Shown here in pieces: positions 31,933-43,802 of a DNA stretch of 64,000 nt. A program made the translations under genes and the position numbers. The stretch's first letter is position 1; each line of letters begins with the position of its first letter. The notes under the pieces were generated by a model that saw only the letters and a list, made by a program, of their open reading frames with translations, was not told where the DNA came from and ran no database searches. Source of the stretch: Avena insularis (lineage: Eukaryota > Streptophyta > Magnoliopsida > Poales > Poaceae); contig CM042690.1 of assembly GCA_023614405.1 (NCBI GenBank), positions 666,942,802 to 667,006,801 on the forward strand, in the 5' to 3' direction.

Positions 31933-33338
31933 TGATACATTGCAAATGTATCTATAATTTTTGATGTTCCATGCTTGGTTTTATCTATTTTCTTGTGTTT
32001 TGTTCCAACTTTGGAGTACTTTTCATATGATTTCTTGGACTAACCTATTAACAAGAGCCACAGTGTCAGTTGCCTGCTTTCTGCTGTTTTTGGTTCCAGG
32101 AAGTCAGAAAATGAATATTCTCGGAATTGGACGGGACAAAAGCCAAAGTAACTACTTTCCCAGAAGACTCATGGAGCCAGAAGGAGAGTCGAAGAGGGGC
32201 CACAGGGTGGCCACACCCCCTAGGCGCGGGTACCCCCAGGCTGTGCCAGGGCATGGTGTGGGCCCCTTGGCTGGCCACCGACCGTGCCTCCTTCGCCTAT
32301 AAGAGCCTCCCGATACCAAAACCCTAGATCGTCAATCAGAAATCCACAAAAAGTTGCGCTGTGCCGCCGCCACCGAAGGGGAGATTCGGGGATGAAGTCT
32401 CTGTCAAGCACCCGGGACAGGAAGTGCCTCGAGCCATCTCCATCGATCTCCACCACCATCTCCATCATCGTTGCTGATTCCCAAGATGAGGAGGGAATAG
32501 ATCTCTCTCGAGGCTAAGGGTTCTATCGGTAGCTATGTGTTCATCTCTCTCTCTATGCATGATCATATTGTGATCATGAGCTTTGTAATCAAGTATATCT
32601 ACCTTGCTACTCAGGTGCTTTAATAGATCTCTGCTCTCTCCATGTGTGTGAAAGTGACAGCGTGCACACCATGGTGGCACATAGGTTAGAGATTACAAAT
32701 ACTTGTTATGAGTTATATTTGGAGTTAGATGTCTTTATGAAATTGTGGTGTTTGTTGGACTCATCTAGTACTCAAGGTGACAGTGTGGGGTTTTCTAGAT
32801 GGGAAAGGCTTACTTTGAGGTGTGCTGTTATAGCCCTACCATGGATTAGAGTGTCCAACCGGAGAGTAGTTCAGCGTAGTATCATAAAGAAGAATATATT
32901 TATATGAGAGTGTTCACTAGTGAAAGTATGATCCCTAGGCCTTGTTTCTAAACATTGAAACACCGTTTGCAACTAGATCTATTACATGTTTGCTTGCTTC
33001 CATCTTTATTTCAGTTTGCCTTTAGTCTCTTCCACGCCATCAAGCTATCTTCGGGCACCGTTACCACTTATAATTATCCATACCACTTGTATTTTACTAT
33101 CTCTTCATCGAACTAGTGCACCTATACACCTGACAAGTGTATTGGGTGTGTTGGGGACACAAGAGACTTCTTGTATCTTGATTGCAGGGTTGCTTGAGAG
33201 GGGATACCTTTGACCACTTCCTCCCTGAGTTCGATAAACCTTGGGTGATCCACTTAAGGGAAAACTTGCTGCTGTTCTACAAACCTCTGCACTTGGAGGC
33301 CCACAACTGTCTACAAGAATAGAAGTGCGTAGACATCA
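31933..33338 (+). repeat. Element D 5' LTR
   Basis: It starts TGATACATTGC and ends GTAGACATCA. It is very similar to the 3' copy and to the LTRs of B, and differs from B mainly near the core promoter (GCCTATAAGAGCC in place of GCCTATATATTCC). Confidence 0.92.
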
Positions 33339-33348
33339 AGCTATTTTC

Positions 33349-33453
33349 TGGCGCCGTTGCCGGGGAGGTAAGGTAAAAGGTATTCACATCGGAGGATTAA
33401 AGAAGAGGAACCTCCCACGGCAAACGCCTATTTTCTGGCGCCGTTGCCGGGGA
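33349..33453 (+). promoter_or_regulatory. Duplicated primer-binding site of element D
   Basis: TGGCGCCGTTGCCGGGGA occurs at 33349-33366 and again at 33436-33453, each followed by GGTAAGGTAAAAGGTA and an ACATC. The 87-bp offset includes a short unrelated filler (33391-33420). Only the first copy is at the normal distance from the LTR. Confidence 0.9.
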
Positions 33454-33559
33454 GGTAAGGTAAAAGGTACTCACATCCTCCAGTGTGAGTGCTCGAAGTT
33501 ATTTCCTTTAGATTCTGCAATTTTGTCTTTTTGTTTCTTGTTTTCACTAGTTAGGCTTA

Positions 33560-34100
33560 ATGGAAAACAACAAAAAAATTAGAGAGCTTTATAGTATTTA
33601 TCTTGAGTTAGGACATGAAGTGTTTGAAGAGAAAATTAAAAAACCTATGGAACTTTATTTATGTGCTAATAGCAATGTTATTAGTATGAATTCTTTGAAC
33701 ACCATTATTGCTAATTCTATGGAAAAGTCTAAGCTTGGGAAAGCTGGTTTTGATGAGAATGATCTTTTTAGTCCCCCAAGCATGGAGGATAAAAATTTAC
33801 TTTGATGATACTATGCCTCCTATATTTGATGACTATGGTGATGAGAATAATAATGATAGCTATTTTGTTGAATTTTCTCCCATTACAATTAATAAGAATG
33901 ACTATGTTTATGTGGAGAGTATTAATTCTTTTATGCATGTGGCTCATGATAAGAATGTTTTATGTGATAGTTATATTGTTAATTTTATTCATGATGCTAC
34001 TGAAAGTTATTATGAGAGAGGGAAACATGTTTTTATGTATCTCAACAAGATTAAGGTTCCCCTCTTTATGTTGAAAATTTTGAAGTTGCACTTGTTTTGA
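33560..34100 (+). pseudogene. Element D gag-like ORF remnant with large internal deletion
   Basis: ATG 33560 matches the ATG of the B ORF, and the first ~75 codons align (MENNKKIRELYSIYLELG). At about 33795 the sequence jumps to the acidic C-terminal region of B (22425 onward, MPPIFDDYG), losing the capsid, zinc knuckle and basic cluster. A frame change at the junction ends the first frame at 33803, and the C-terminal frame runs to 34100. The product could not act as a capsid. Confidence 0.85.
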
Positions 34101-37031
34101 TTTACTATGCATATTGCTTTGTGCTTTCATGACTTGTTTCTTTACAAGATTCCTATGCATAGGAAGTGGGTTAGACTTAAATGTGCTTTGAATTTATTTC
34201 TTGATGCTCTCTTTTACTTCAATTCATAATTCCTATGTGAGCATCTTCTCAAACTATCATGCCTAACTTAAAGGCGTTAAAGAAAAGTACTTATTGGGAG
34301 ATAACCCAAAAGTTTTAGATGACTCTTGGAAGTTATTACCTTTGTAATAACCGCTCCTTATCCTTTTTATTTGCTTTTTGTGCCAAGAGTAACCTCTAAT
34401 GAGAGAAAAGTAATGCTTGGGAAGTTGTTGTCCCGAAATAGATTTCTGTTCTTCACCGTAAAAATTCATGTAAAATCTCTGTACGTCGTTTTGAGGTTTG
34501 AATTTTTTTGCTTCTGTCCTAGGTTGTTATATAACTTTCATTAGTTCAACACCTTTTGATTTGAGCAACATAAGGTCTTCGAAAAAATTCGTCTTTACCT
34601 GCTGGTCTGTTTTGACAGATTTCTGCCATTTTCTGCATTTGCTTCTTGTTGGTTCCTTTTTAAGTTCTTTTGGGGAATTGAGCTTTTTGAGTGAAGTGTT
34701 ATAGTAGCTTGTGTTTTAATGGAAGTTTTATTGGTGTTGGAACTGAACCTAAAGACCTATTATCTTGAGTGCACTAATGTTGCTAATAAAGATTGTGTAA
34801 AGTTTTGTATGAAGGAAAAATTTCAGGTGTATGGAAGGAATGAGTAATGAGATGAAGGATGGACTAAAGCTCAAGTTTGGGAATGCCACGCGTGTCACCC
34901 CAAGAAATATCCAAGAAGTACAAGCGTCAAATCTTGGGGATGCCCAAGGCATCCCCTTCTTCATCAATAAAAATCCCAGGTTTCTTCCAAACGCTTCATT
35001 TTTATTGTTTCATGCACAGTTGTGTTGTTCTTGGAGCGTCTCCTTTTTCGTTTTTGTTTTGTTTTCATTTGCCTTGTTTGCTTAGTTTGCTGAATAAATT
35101 GGTTGGACCCCTCTTTCATACATTGGTTTTGCAAATAGTTTGGTTTGGATTGGAAAAGAGTAGGAAAGTTTGTGCTTACGTGGTAAAAAGACCTCGTTTT
35201 TTAGTATGGCATATGCTCTGTCATGCCATGCTTGATATTGTTTTGGCTTTATGCTTAGTATTCTTTGCTGTAGCATGACTTGTTATAAACAATTGAGATT
35301 GCTTTATGTGCCTTGGATGAATCATGCGTTGTTTTAGCATATTAAAGCATAGTATAGTGGTATTCTCCTTTGATGCTTTATTTGGGTTGACTTGGCGCAT
35401 GCTCACACCATGTTATTATGACTATCTCAAGTCACCATAGCCTTTATGATCCTTTAGTTTTCAACTCGTAGTATCACTTTATGCTTTGATCAATGATGTT
35501 CTGTCGCTCTACATGATTATGGCCATTATTGCTCTCTTAGTTTGTCGCTCCCAGTCTTTTGCTAGCCTCCACAACCAAGTATGAGTTCCACTCATGCATC
35601 CAACTCCCTAAACCAAGTTATTCCAAAGAGTCCACCATACCTACCTACTAGCTTATGCTATTCCAAGTATATTTATGCTTTTGTTTACCTTCCGAATTAA
35701 ACTTGTTATGAGAAAACTAGTGATTATAGCTCTCACAAACTTGATGGCACACTTTACTTTTCTTGCCCTTAATAAACTTGAACCATTGTGTCGTCTATGT
35801 TGTATATGCTTGCACTTATTTGTTGGGAATTAGCAGAACCATGCTTTCATGGGGAACGCTTTCAACATTGCACTTGGTACTTGTACCTAGTTGATATCAT
35901 GCTCTTTTGTATATGGATGTCGTCGGTGTGAAATGAAAGGGGAGCTTGTAAGTCCATGGATTTATGTATATGTGTTAGAGAAACGCCTGGGCCGCTGGTC
36001 TAATCCATGCTGACATGGTGGAAACCTGCAGCGTAACCATAAGGAGCTATCTATGAAGCATTCTTCTTATAAAAAAAGAGTCGTATATTGAGAAAAAAAA
36101 GAGAAAAGGAGAAAAAAGAGATTATGAAAAGAGGAAAGAGAGAAAAAAGCACCATATTCCCATGGTAAATAAGAAGATTGTTGAGATGCTCGTTGTCTGC
36201 TTGCCATGTCATTTTGATATGGGGATTCTTCCGTATCATCGAGCAAGGGGTACCCCGTTGGCGGTTCTCTATGATACACATGTACTTACGATGACAAGAA
36301 CTTACCGGTGACTAAACATGAGTAGCATGAGGAGCGGCCCTCGTATACAAGGGACATGAGATTCCTAACTTATACTTCTTCAAGCATGTACACCGTAGTT
36401 TGTTCACTTTAACCTTAATCACTTCAAGATGCTTATGATGGGGGCAATGAGAGCTGAAAGATAATAAGTACCATAATTTTTGGAAGCTATTTATGAGACT
36501 TGAATCCCTACTTCCTTCTATGAAGGCCTTTCTTCCACTATATATATTGAGTCTCCACCTTCTATCTTTATGCACTTACTTTGAGAGCATAGTGGCCATT
36601 CTTAGTTCTATGGGCATTGTCCCTAGACTTGTTGATTGATGCATAACTTGATATTGCTTGTTTTAAACTATTTGTATCTAGTCACTCTTATGAACTTTGA
36701 AGGTGTCCTATGCATTTATATTTGCTACTCTATGAGGGACAAGCTGAATACTATTATGCTATGTTTTCTTTATGTGAAACAAACAAACGTCTTGCAAAGC
36801 ATTGTTATTCATGAATCTTTTGTTTGTGCTTTTTCATGTTGCATCATAGTTTCTTTGTCTTATTGCTAGAACTTTGTCTTTCATGTTATGATTGAAGTAC
36901 TATGATCCCAGCTTTGAATGTTTTTCAAATACTTTGATCAAGTTTATGATGGTGCATGTCACCTCAAAAATTATTCTTTCTTTTTATCACTTACCTACTC
37001 GAGGACGAGCAGGAGTTAAGCTTGGGGATGT
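34101..37031 (+). other. Element D 3' non-coding region
   Basis: It is co-linear with B 22740-25651 and A. It carries the shared short ORF (34831-35085), the GGGGATGCC/GGCATCCCC hairpin near 34937, a purine-rich tract near 36090-36150 and the polypurine tract before 37032. No gene is supported. Confidence 0.75.
34831..35085 (+). other. Short ORF shared by elements A, B and D (copy in D)
   Basis: It is 84 codons, beginning MEGMSNEMKDGL and shorter than in B because of a 3' frame change. No domain is recognised. Confidence 0.3.
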
Positions 37032-38447
37032 TGATACATTGCAAATGTATCTATAATTTTTGATGTTCCATGCTTGGTTTTATCTACTTTCTTGTGTTTT
37101 GTTCCAACTTTGGAGTACTTTTCATATGATTTCTTGGACTAACCTATTAACAAGAGCCACAGTGTCAGTTGCATGTTTTCTGCTGTTTTTGGTTCCAGGA
37201 AGTCAGAAAATGAATATTCTCGGAATTGGACGGTACAAAATCCAAAGTTACTATTTTCCCAGAATACTCACGGAGCTAGAAGGAGAGTCGAAGAGGGGCC
37301 ACAGGGTGGCAACACCCCCCAGGCGCGGGTACCCCCAGGCCGCGCCAGGGCATGGTTTGGGCCCCCTGGCTGGCCACCGACCTTGCCTCCTTCGCCTATA
37401 AGAGCCTCCCGATACCAAAACCCTAGATTGTCAATCAGAAATCCACGAAAAGTTGCGCTGTGCCGCCGCCACCGAAGGGGAGATTCAGGGGATAGAAAGT
37501 CTCTGTTCCGGCACCCTGCCGGGACGGGGAAGTGCCCCCGGAGCCATCTCCATCGATCTCCACCACCATCTCCATCATCGTTGCTGATTCCCATGATGAG
37601 GAGTGAGTAGATCTCTCTCGAGGCTAAGGGTTCTATCGGTAGCTATGTGTTCATCTCTCTCTATGCATGATCATATTGTGATCATGAGCTTTGTAATCAA
37701 GTATATCTACCTTGCTACTCAAGTGCTTTAATAGATCTCTGCTCTCCCCATGTGTGTGAAAGTGACAGCGTGCACACCATGGTGGCACTTAGGTTAGAGA
37801 TTACAAATACTTGTTATGAGTTATATTTGGAGTTAGATGTCTTTATGAAATTGTGGTGTTTGTTGGACTCATCTAGTACTCAAGGTGACAGTGTGGGGTT
37901 TTCTAGATGGGAAAGGCTTACTTTGAGGTGTGCTGTTATAGCCCTACCATGGATTAGAGTGTCCAACCGGAGAGTAGTTCAGCGTAGTATCATAAAGAAG
38001 AATATATTTATATGAGAGTGTTCACTAGTGAAAGTATGATCCCTAGGCCTTGTTTCTAAACATTGAAACACCGTTTGCAACTAGATCTATTACATGTTTG
38101 CTTGCTTCCATCTTTATTTCAGTTTGCCTTTAGTCTCTTCCACGCCATCAAGCTATTTTCGGGCACCGTTACCACTTATAATTATCCATACCACTTGTAT
38201 TTTACTATCTCTTCGCCGAACTAGTGCACCTATACACCTGACAAGTGTATTGGGTGTGTTGGGGACATAAGGGACTTCTTGTATCTTGATTGCAGGGTTG
38301 CTTGAGAGGGGATACCTATGACCACTTCCTCCCTGAGTTCGATAAACCTTGGGTGATCCACTTAAGGGAAAACTTGCTGTTGTTCTACAAACCTCTGCAC
38401 TTGGAGGCCCAACAACTATCTACAAGAATAGAAGTGCGTAGACATCA
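37032..38447 (+). repeat. Element D 3' LTR
   Basis: It starts TGATACATTG after CTTGGGGATGT and ends GTAGACATCA, then GAGAC. Confidence 0.92.
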
Positions 38448-38452
38448 GAGAC

Positions 38453-38746
38453 ACGATGATGGGAGATGTCGAAATTGTTCTTTTGAGATCGTCAAAGGCA
38501 TGCTGAGCTTCTTCCGTCCACTCGAATTTATCTAATTTCCTCATGAGGGTGTAGAATGGTAGTGCTTTTTCTCCTAAATGAGCAATAAAACGGTTGAGTG
38601 CTTTTCCTCAGTTGTTGTACGCCCCGAAGGTTTGTTGGCTTTTTCTTTCTTAGAATCACATGTATCTTCTCAGGGTTGGCTTCAATTCCTCTTGCTGATA
38701 TGAGGTATCCGAGGAGTTGCCCTGCTGGGAGTCCAAAGGAGCACTT
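38453..38746 (-). pseudogene. Element C reverse transcriptase fragment
   Basis: The minus strand encodes the RT thumb/connection part (KCSFGLPAGQLLGYLISA, then GIEANPEKI), in several frames. It is bounded by element D on the left and by element E at 38747 on the right. The palm domain should lie beyond E, outside the window. Confidence 0.8.
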
Positions 38747-40192
38747 TGAAAGCTGTGAGATTCGACACATTTTTGATGGTTTTCTCCCGGATTTGATCGT
38801 TTTCTAGCTTTACCTAACGCTAATACTTTGGTAGCAAAGAAAACTTGGTTTTTAATGTGTGTTTCAGGTTCTGAACGTCAACATAAGGTTTTAACTAGAC
38901 AAACACAATATTCAGGCAAAAACAAGCAAGTCTCTCTTTGGAAGAAATTGAGGGAAGCGTACAGACGCTTTAACGAGCAACTATACGACGGGAGCAATTT
39001 TTCCGGCCATATAGCTGTCGCCGCCTCTATCTTGTCAAAAGGGACAACTTTAGTGAAGGGACCATACACAAAAACACAACACAACAACTGCCATCCCAAC
39101 CAGAAGGGAGAAAGAAGAGATCCGGAGAAGAATGGGAAGACGTTCTTCATCTCGCTCCACGATCTCCAACCTCCTAGCCAATACACCCACATAGCCATTC
39201 ATTGTACTTGAGAGAGAGAGAGGGATCTTCACCTTGCAAGACTAGGGTTTGAGATTGTTTATTCCTGTCTTGAATTGTGTTGGATACTTTTCTATTTTTA
39301 TTGTGGATCTCCACGGTAATATCAAGAAGAATTCCCTTTATTTAATTATATCAATGATTCGTTTGTCTCTCATGTGTGGGTAAGTTCCTTGGGCGTGGGA
39401 GATGTAGGGGATTGGTGAGATATGATGTGACTTCATATATTTTCTGTTAGCTTGTGATTGATTCTAATTACTATACTATGTGTGCTTGACTATCTGTGGG
39501 ATGCCTAATGCTTGATGTCCAATTAAGGGCCCAGAAAACATGATGCTTTGTTCTACATAGATAGGATCTTGTTCGCTAGCAGATCTTGTTCGCTAGCAGA
39601 CCAGCGACCCCCGAGTGACACAGGGATATCAATGGAAAACTAGTAGACTCGAGGATAACGAGGAACCACTGTGCTTATTGCATTAGTCCGATCCAAGGAG
39701 CTTAATCGCTAAGCGATCTGAAGGGTCTTAATTGTCTAGTGGCTGACCATGGTTTTGGTAACAGACTAGTAGGATTATTTAAGTTGGGATGAAATCTACC
39801 AAGAGGAGGTCCGGCTAATTATGGGTTGCTCACCTACCCATATACTTATAAGATTATAATTGTTACATTTATCTTTCGTCCACCTGGCACAGTCACTATC
39901 ACCATGAACTGAATATCCCCGCGCCTTCTTTTGCTATCTATAGAAAACAACAAACAACCAAGTCGTTCTTTACTTTCATGCTTTATATTTCTGAAGTTTA
40001 CATTTTAGTTTTTACACTCCGTTTAATCAAAACCCCATTCTTATTTCAACACTTGCAGTCAATTCGAAGACCTGTGACAACTTTGGGTGTGACGGAGACT
40101 TCAGTCATAAACACTTACCTTTGGGCTCCCTGTGGGATTGATATCTATACTTTGAAACTAGCTACAAACAATCTGTGCACTTGCAGACATCA
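38747..40192 (+). repeat. Element E 5' LTR
   Basis: It starts TGAAAGCTGTGAG (the 3' copy has TGATAGCTGTGAG) and ends GCAGACATCA. It includes one copy of the TTAACGAGCAACTATACG hairpin motif near 38970. It also holds a GA tract at 39213 and a direct duplication of 18 bp (TTGTTCGCTAGCAGA...) at 39568-39600. Confidence 0.88.
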
Positions 40193-40202
40193 AGCTATTT
40201 TC

Positions 40203-40220
40203 TAGCACCGTTGCCGGGGA
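40203..40220 (+). promoter_or_regulatory. Primer-binding site of element E, with mutations
   Basis: TAGCACCGTTGCCGGGGA differs from the TGGCGCCGTTGCCGGGGA of A and D at two positions, both G-to-A. It lies 10 bp from the LTR end. Confidence 0.8.
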
Positions 40221-40271
40221 GCTAAGCGCTAAGTGTTTGTCTTTTGACATTTCAGGTGATGCTACTACAAA

Positions 40272-42435
40272 ATGTTATCCCTAGGAGACAAAGGGTCTAC
40301 ACGCTCTGGTAGGACCTATCTATCGGATTATATTGAGCGCGTGCCTGCTCAGAGGTGCGAAGAAATTATTGAAAAACTAAGATCAAATAAAGTTGAAGTT
40401 GAAAACCTGAGTGATATTATGGAAATCATGTCTATTTACAGGATAACTCCCATGAAACCTGAGAAAACTCTCAGAGAATATAGTGCTCCAAGTTCTGAAT
40501 TTCTTAAACAACCAATAGAATTCCCTAATCCTGGAGTTAGAGAATATCGATTTGATGGTGGAATTATTAAAATTTTGCAGGAAAAAGCTTTCAGTGGAAG
40601 GTAAGATGAAGACCCAGGAAGGCATCTTAGAGAGTTTGACGATGTGATAACATATTTGGACCAAAAGGTTTGCCTAGAGACTTCTCTCGTCTAAAATTAT
40701 TTCGTTGGTCTCTTAAAGGTAAGGCCCTAGACTGGTTATATTCTCTCCCTCGCCATTACATTAAATGTTGGGAAAACTGCATTGTTAAATTCATAAACAG
40801 ATTTAATCCTTTTAAAAAGGTAACTGGACTAAGAAATAATATAAGCAACTTTAGTCAGAATGTGGGAGAAAACTAACCACAAGCCTGGGATAGATTCTTT
40901 GGAATGATCAATGGCATTCCCAATCATGGCTATTCTGAATCAACTATTTGCCATTTATTTTACCACAGTCTTAATACTCAATGTAGAGAGTTGCTTGACT
41001 TCTCAGCAGGAGGATCGATAAATACCTTAACTATTAAAGAATGTTTGGAATTGATGTCTACTAGGGCTAAGAATGATTCTTTATATAACCCTAATTTTGG
41101 CACTAAGCTGGAAAAAGGGATACTTCGGATAACTCCTGATCTTACGCCTGAAGTACACAAACAATGGAGGAAAAAGGTATACCTTCTGAACTTGTTAAGG
41201 AAAACAAAGTAGACTTCTTACAAGTTTTAACTGAACAAGATGAAACTAGAAAACTTTTTCAAGAATTAAAACATCGACAAGAAAAATCTCATAATAACCT
41301 GCATAAGCACTTTCAAAAACACAAAAAGATTTTTGAGGAACTCACGGAAAAATATTTCACAAATATCTTAGTATGATTGAAACCCAGTGTGAACAAATAG
41401 CATCTGGTTATCAAATTTTTCTTCGAGATGATAAAGATATTCCTGTTTATACTAATGTTGTTATAGGACCATTCAGACCACCAGAATATGAATCTGAAAA
41501 GAAGCGAAAGGAAAAAGCCTTGCTCGAAGCAAGCTAAGAATATGACACATTGGTGGATCCTCAAGATGAAACTGCTCAAGAAACACAAGATCAAACCAAG
41601 GAGGACCAAAATGATGCATAGGATGACCGTTATGACTCTGATGCGGAGACGGTTGATCCAGGAGAACAAAAAGAGGTAAGTAAGGAATATGAAGTTGATG
41701 TAGTAGAAAATAAGAAAAGCGATAAGCAACAACAAAAGAAAGCAATAAAAGAGCCTGACCCCCTACAAAAGGTAAAAGACAAAAATAAGTCAGGTGAGAA
41801 AAAGCTTCCTTACCCAGATAGAAAAAGAAAGCACCAGATCCGGTAATTTATAAAAAAATTACAAAGGCACTTAGTGACCTTCGTCTGGAAATTCTGTTTG
41901 TGGATGCAATCAAAGTTCCTACCTATTCTAAATTCCTCCATGATATTCTTAGTAGAAAGAAAGAAATAACTGAAACTGTTGCCATGGTAACTAGTTATCC
42001 TGCTAATGGGAAGCTGTTGTCTAAGTCTAGAGATCCCGGATACCAACTATTTCATGCTCAATAGGCAAAACTATTATTCACAATGCCTTGTGTGATCTAG
42101 GTGCAGGAGTTAGTGTAATGCCATACTCCCTCTATAAAAGGTCAGGATTAGGGGAGTATTCTCCTACTACTATCACTTTACAGATGGCTGACAAGTCCAC
42201 TAAACAACTCATTGGTATGATTGAGGATGTTCTACTTAGAATAGATGAGCATATTATTCCCGCTGATTTTATTATTCTTGAGATGCCAGAAGATGAAAAA
42301 TTATCCATAATACTTGGAAGACCTTTCCTTAGTACTGTAGGGGCATCAGTTGGTTGTGCTGAGGGAAAGATAATTTTCAATGTTTATGATGCTGAAATCA
42401 TCCGGTATTTTCCAAAGAAGCTAGAAGTAGGATAA
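40272..42435 (+). pseudogene. gag: Element E gag-protease, broken
   Basis: ATG 40272 opens gag. The capsid helices are at about 40670-40870 (LKLFRWSLKGKALDWLYSL) and continue at 40904-41210. Stops at 40602, 40874 and 41210, with two frame changes, break the ORF. A Lys/Glu-rich linker (about 41380-41830) leads to an Athila-type retropepsin (42088-42435) with an intact active site (DLGAGVSVMP) and a conserved ILGRPFL. The protein ends at 42433 and is followed by AGTGGGAGTTAACCCATC, the type of sequence found after the pol end in related elements. RT is missing, so the coding block stops after protease. Confidence 0.82.
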
Positions 42436-42890
42436 AGATATATTCCACCAGCAAAACGAGTTCATGTGGTAAGTGGCTTCGATAAGGGGCAACCCAAGGT
42501 AAGAATTCGAGAATAGAGAAGAGGTTGAGTTATTCAACCATTCTTAATAAAATGCTTAGTGGGAGTTAACCCATCACATCAATACAATAGACTAAAGAAT
42601 AAAAATTTCATCACATTCTTACAGCTTTTTCATAGACATTCTTGCGGAAGCGCGCCCGTGAAGATGAAGCTATCGAAAAGTAGTAGAAACATAGATTGAA
42701 TGAAGGTAGAATAAGTATAAAAATAAAAGTTTGAGTTTTATCTAGAAAGACAAAAATTTTGCTCTTCATATGCTAATGTTGGTCGACAATTTGTTCTGTC
42801 ATTTTTCTATCAAAAATAAGGTATTTTGCTAAGTTTTGGGATAAGAAGGTATTCTTGAAGAAATAGATTTTTTTGATGACTACTGGTGGT
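42436..42890 (+). other. Element E spacer between protease and repeat array
   Basis: This is AT-rich sequence with no ORF or remnant of RT. A full-length Athila element would carry its polymerase here, so the gap marks the deletion. Confidence 0.6.
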
Positions 42891-43455
42891 TTAACGACCA
42901 ACTATACGACGGGAATAAAAATTCCAGCCGTATAGTTCTGGTCGTATAGGTATCTTTGCCATCAACAAATTTTCTTCGAAGACACAGAAAATTTAACGAC
43001 CAACTATACGGCGGGAATAAAAATTCCGGCTGTATAGTTCTGGTCATATAGATATCAATGCCTTCATACAAAATCTTCTCAAAGGTACTGACAGTTTAAC
43101 GACCAACTATACGGCGAGAATAAAAATTCCGTCTATATAGTTCCGGTCGTATAGATATCGATGTCCGTTTTAGAATTTTGTCTCAAAGGTACTGACGGTA
43201 TAACGACCAACTATATGGCGGGAATAAAAATTTCGGTCATATAGTTCTAGTCATATAGATATCGATGCCTGTTTTAGAAATTTATCTCGAGGGAACAGGC
43301 GGTTTAATAACCAACTATACGGCAAGATCATTGCGATCTGGCCGTATAGCTCTAGTTCACATAAACAAACCCTATTTGGCGATGCCGCCGCAACTATACG
43401 GGCGGAACAACATATCTCGCACGTATAGTTCCGACCATATAGTTCGGTGCGACCA
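42891..43455 (+). repeat. 103-bp tandem hairpin repeats in element E
   Basis: Six units start with (T)TAACGACCAACTATACGG or variants at 42891, 42993, 43096, 43200, 43304 and (truncated) 43391, a period of 102-104 bp. Each carries inverted arms of about 17 bp (AACTATACGGCGGGAAT and ATTCCGGCTGTATAGTT) around an AAAA loop. A further half-site GGTCGTATAG follows. The two outermost 3' units are shorter or diverged. The same motif occurs once in each E LTR (38970 and 61109). Confidence 0.9.
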
Positions 43456-43477
43456 CAAAATCGCACCGGGGTGGCTA

Positions 43478-43802
43478 GGTCTCTTCTCCCTCCTCATTAT
43501 TTTTCTCATATTCTCTCTCCAAACCTCTCAAAACCCACCTAGAACTTTTGATTCTTCGCAGATTTCGTTCGTTTTGAGTGGGGGAATCAACAGATCGGTA
43601 TGTTTCTCTCCCTATCCATGCTTTATTTTCAGATTTCCATGGTTTAAACTCTCACATTGATCTAGTGGATGAACTCAAGCTTATTTTGTTTTTCCAATTG
43701 ATTCCTCGTGTTAGGATTGAATTTTTCCATGTAGGATCGTTCATATATCATGTAGAAACTATATGCCTAAGGTTTTATGGTGAAATTTTTCAGTGCATCA
43801 CG
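43478..43802 (+). promoter_or_regulatory. Gene-like leader with 5' intron before the second ORF of element E
   Basis: After the repeats comes a C/T-rich leader (TCTTCTCCCTCCTC, CTCTCTCCAAACCTCTC) typical of plant 5' UTRs. A donor GATCG/GTATGT at 43598 and an acceptor TTTTTCAG/TG at 43792-43793 define a 196-bp T-rich intron ending 9 bp before ATG 43803. A HIDDEN-site-like GGTGCGA/TCGCACC hairpin lies at about 43447-43468. This suggests separate transcription or splicing of the ORF. Confidence 0.55.

Larger units (their letters stand above)
31933..38447 (+). mobile_element. Element D: deleted Athila-lineage element related to B
   Basis: The element is 6.5 kb, with LTRs at 31933-33338 and 37032-38447 and a perfect GAGAC duplication. 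The internal 3.7 kb is 1.8 kb shorter than in B. The missing part is the middle of the gag-like ORF. The primer-binding site is present twice. No polymerase is encoded. It is inserted in the RT-RNase H part of C. Confidence 0.92.
28579..38746 (-). mobile_element. Element C: Tat/Retand-type Gypsy retrotransposon, minus strand, 5' part displaced by element E
   Basis: On the minus strand, reading right to left, it holds an RT end (38453-38746), RNase H domains (31072-31932) and integrase (29879-30924), then a 3' region to about 28579. Element D (31933-38447) lies between RT and RNase H, and element E begins at 38747 within RT. The rest of C should continue beyond the right end of E, outside the window. 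It is a different family from T at the DNA level but has the same order of a Ty3-type plus a second RNase H. Confidence 0.85.

Noticed and set aside
42891..43455. Possibility that the regular repeats are a CRISPR array
   Set aside because: Units are about 103 bp with diverged copies and no unique spacers of constant length, inside a plant retrotransposon.
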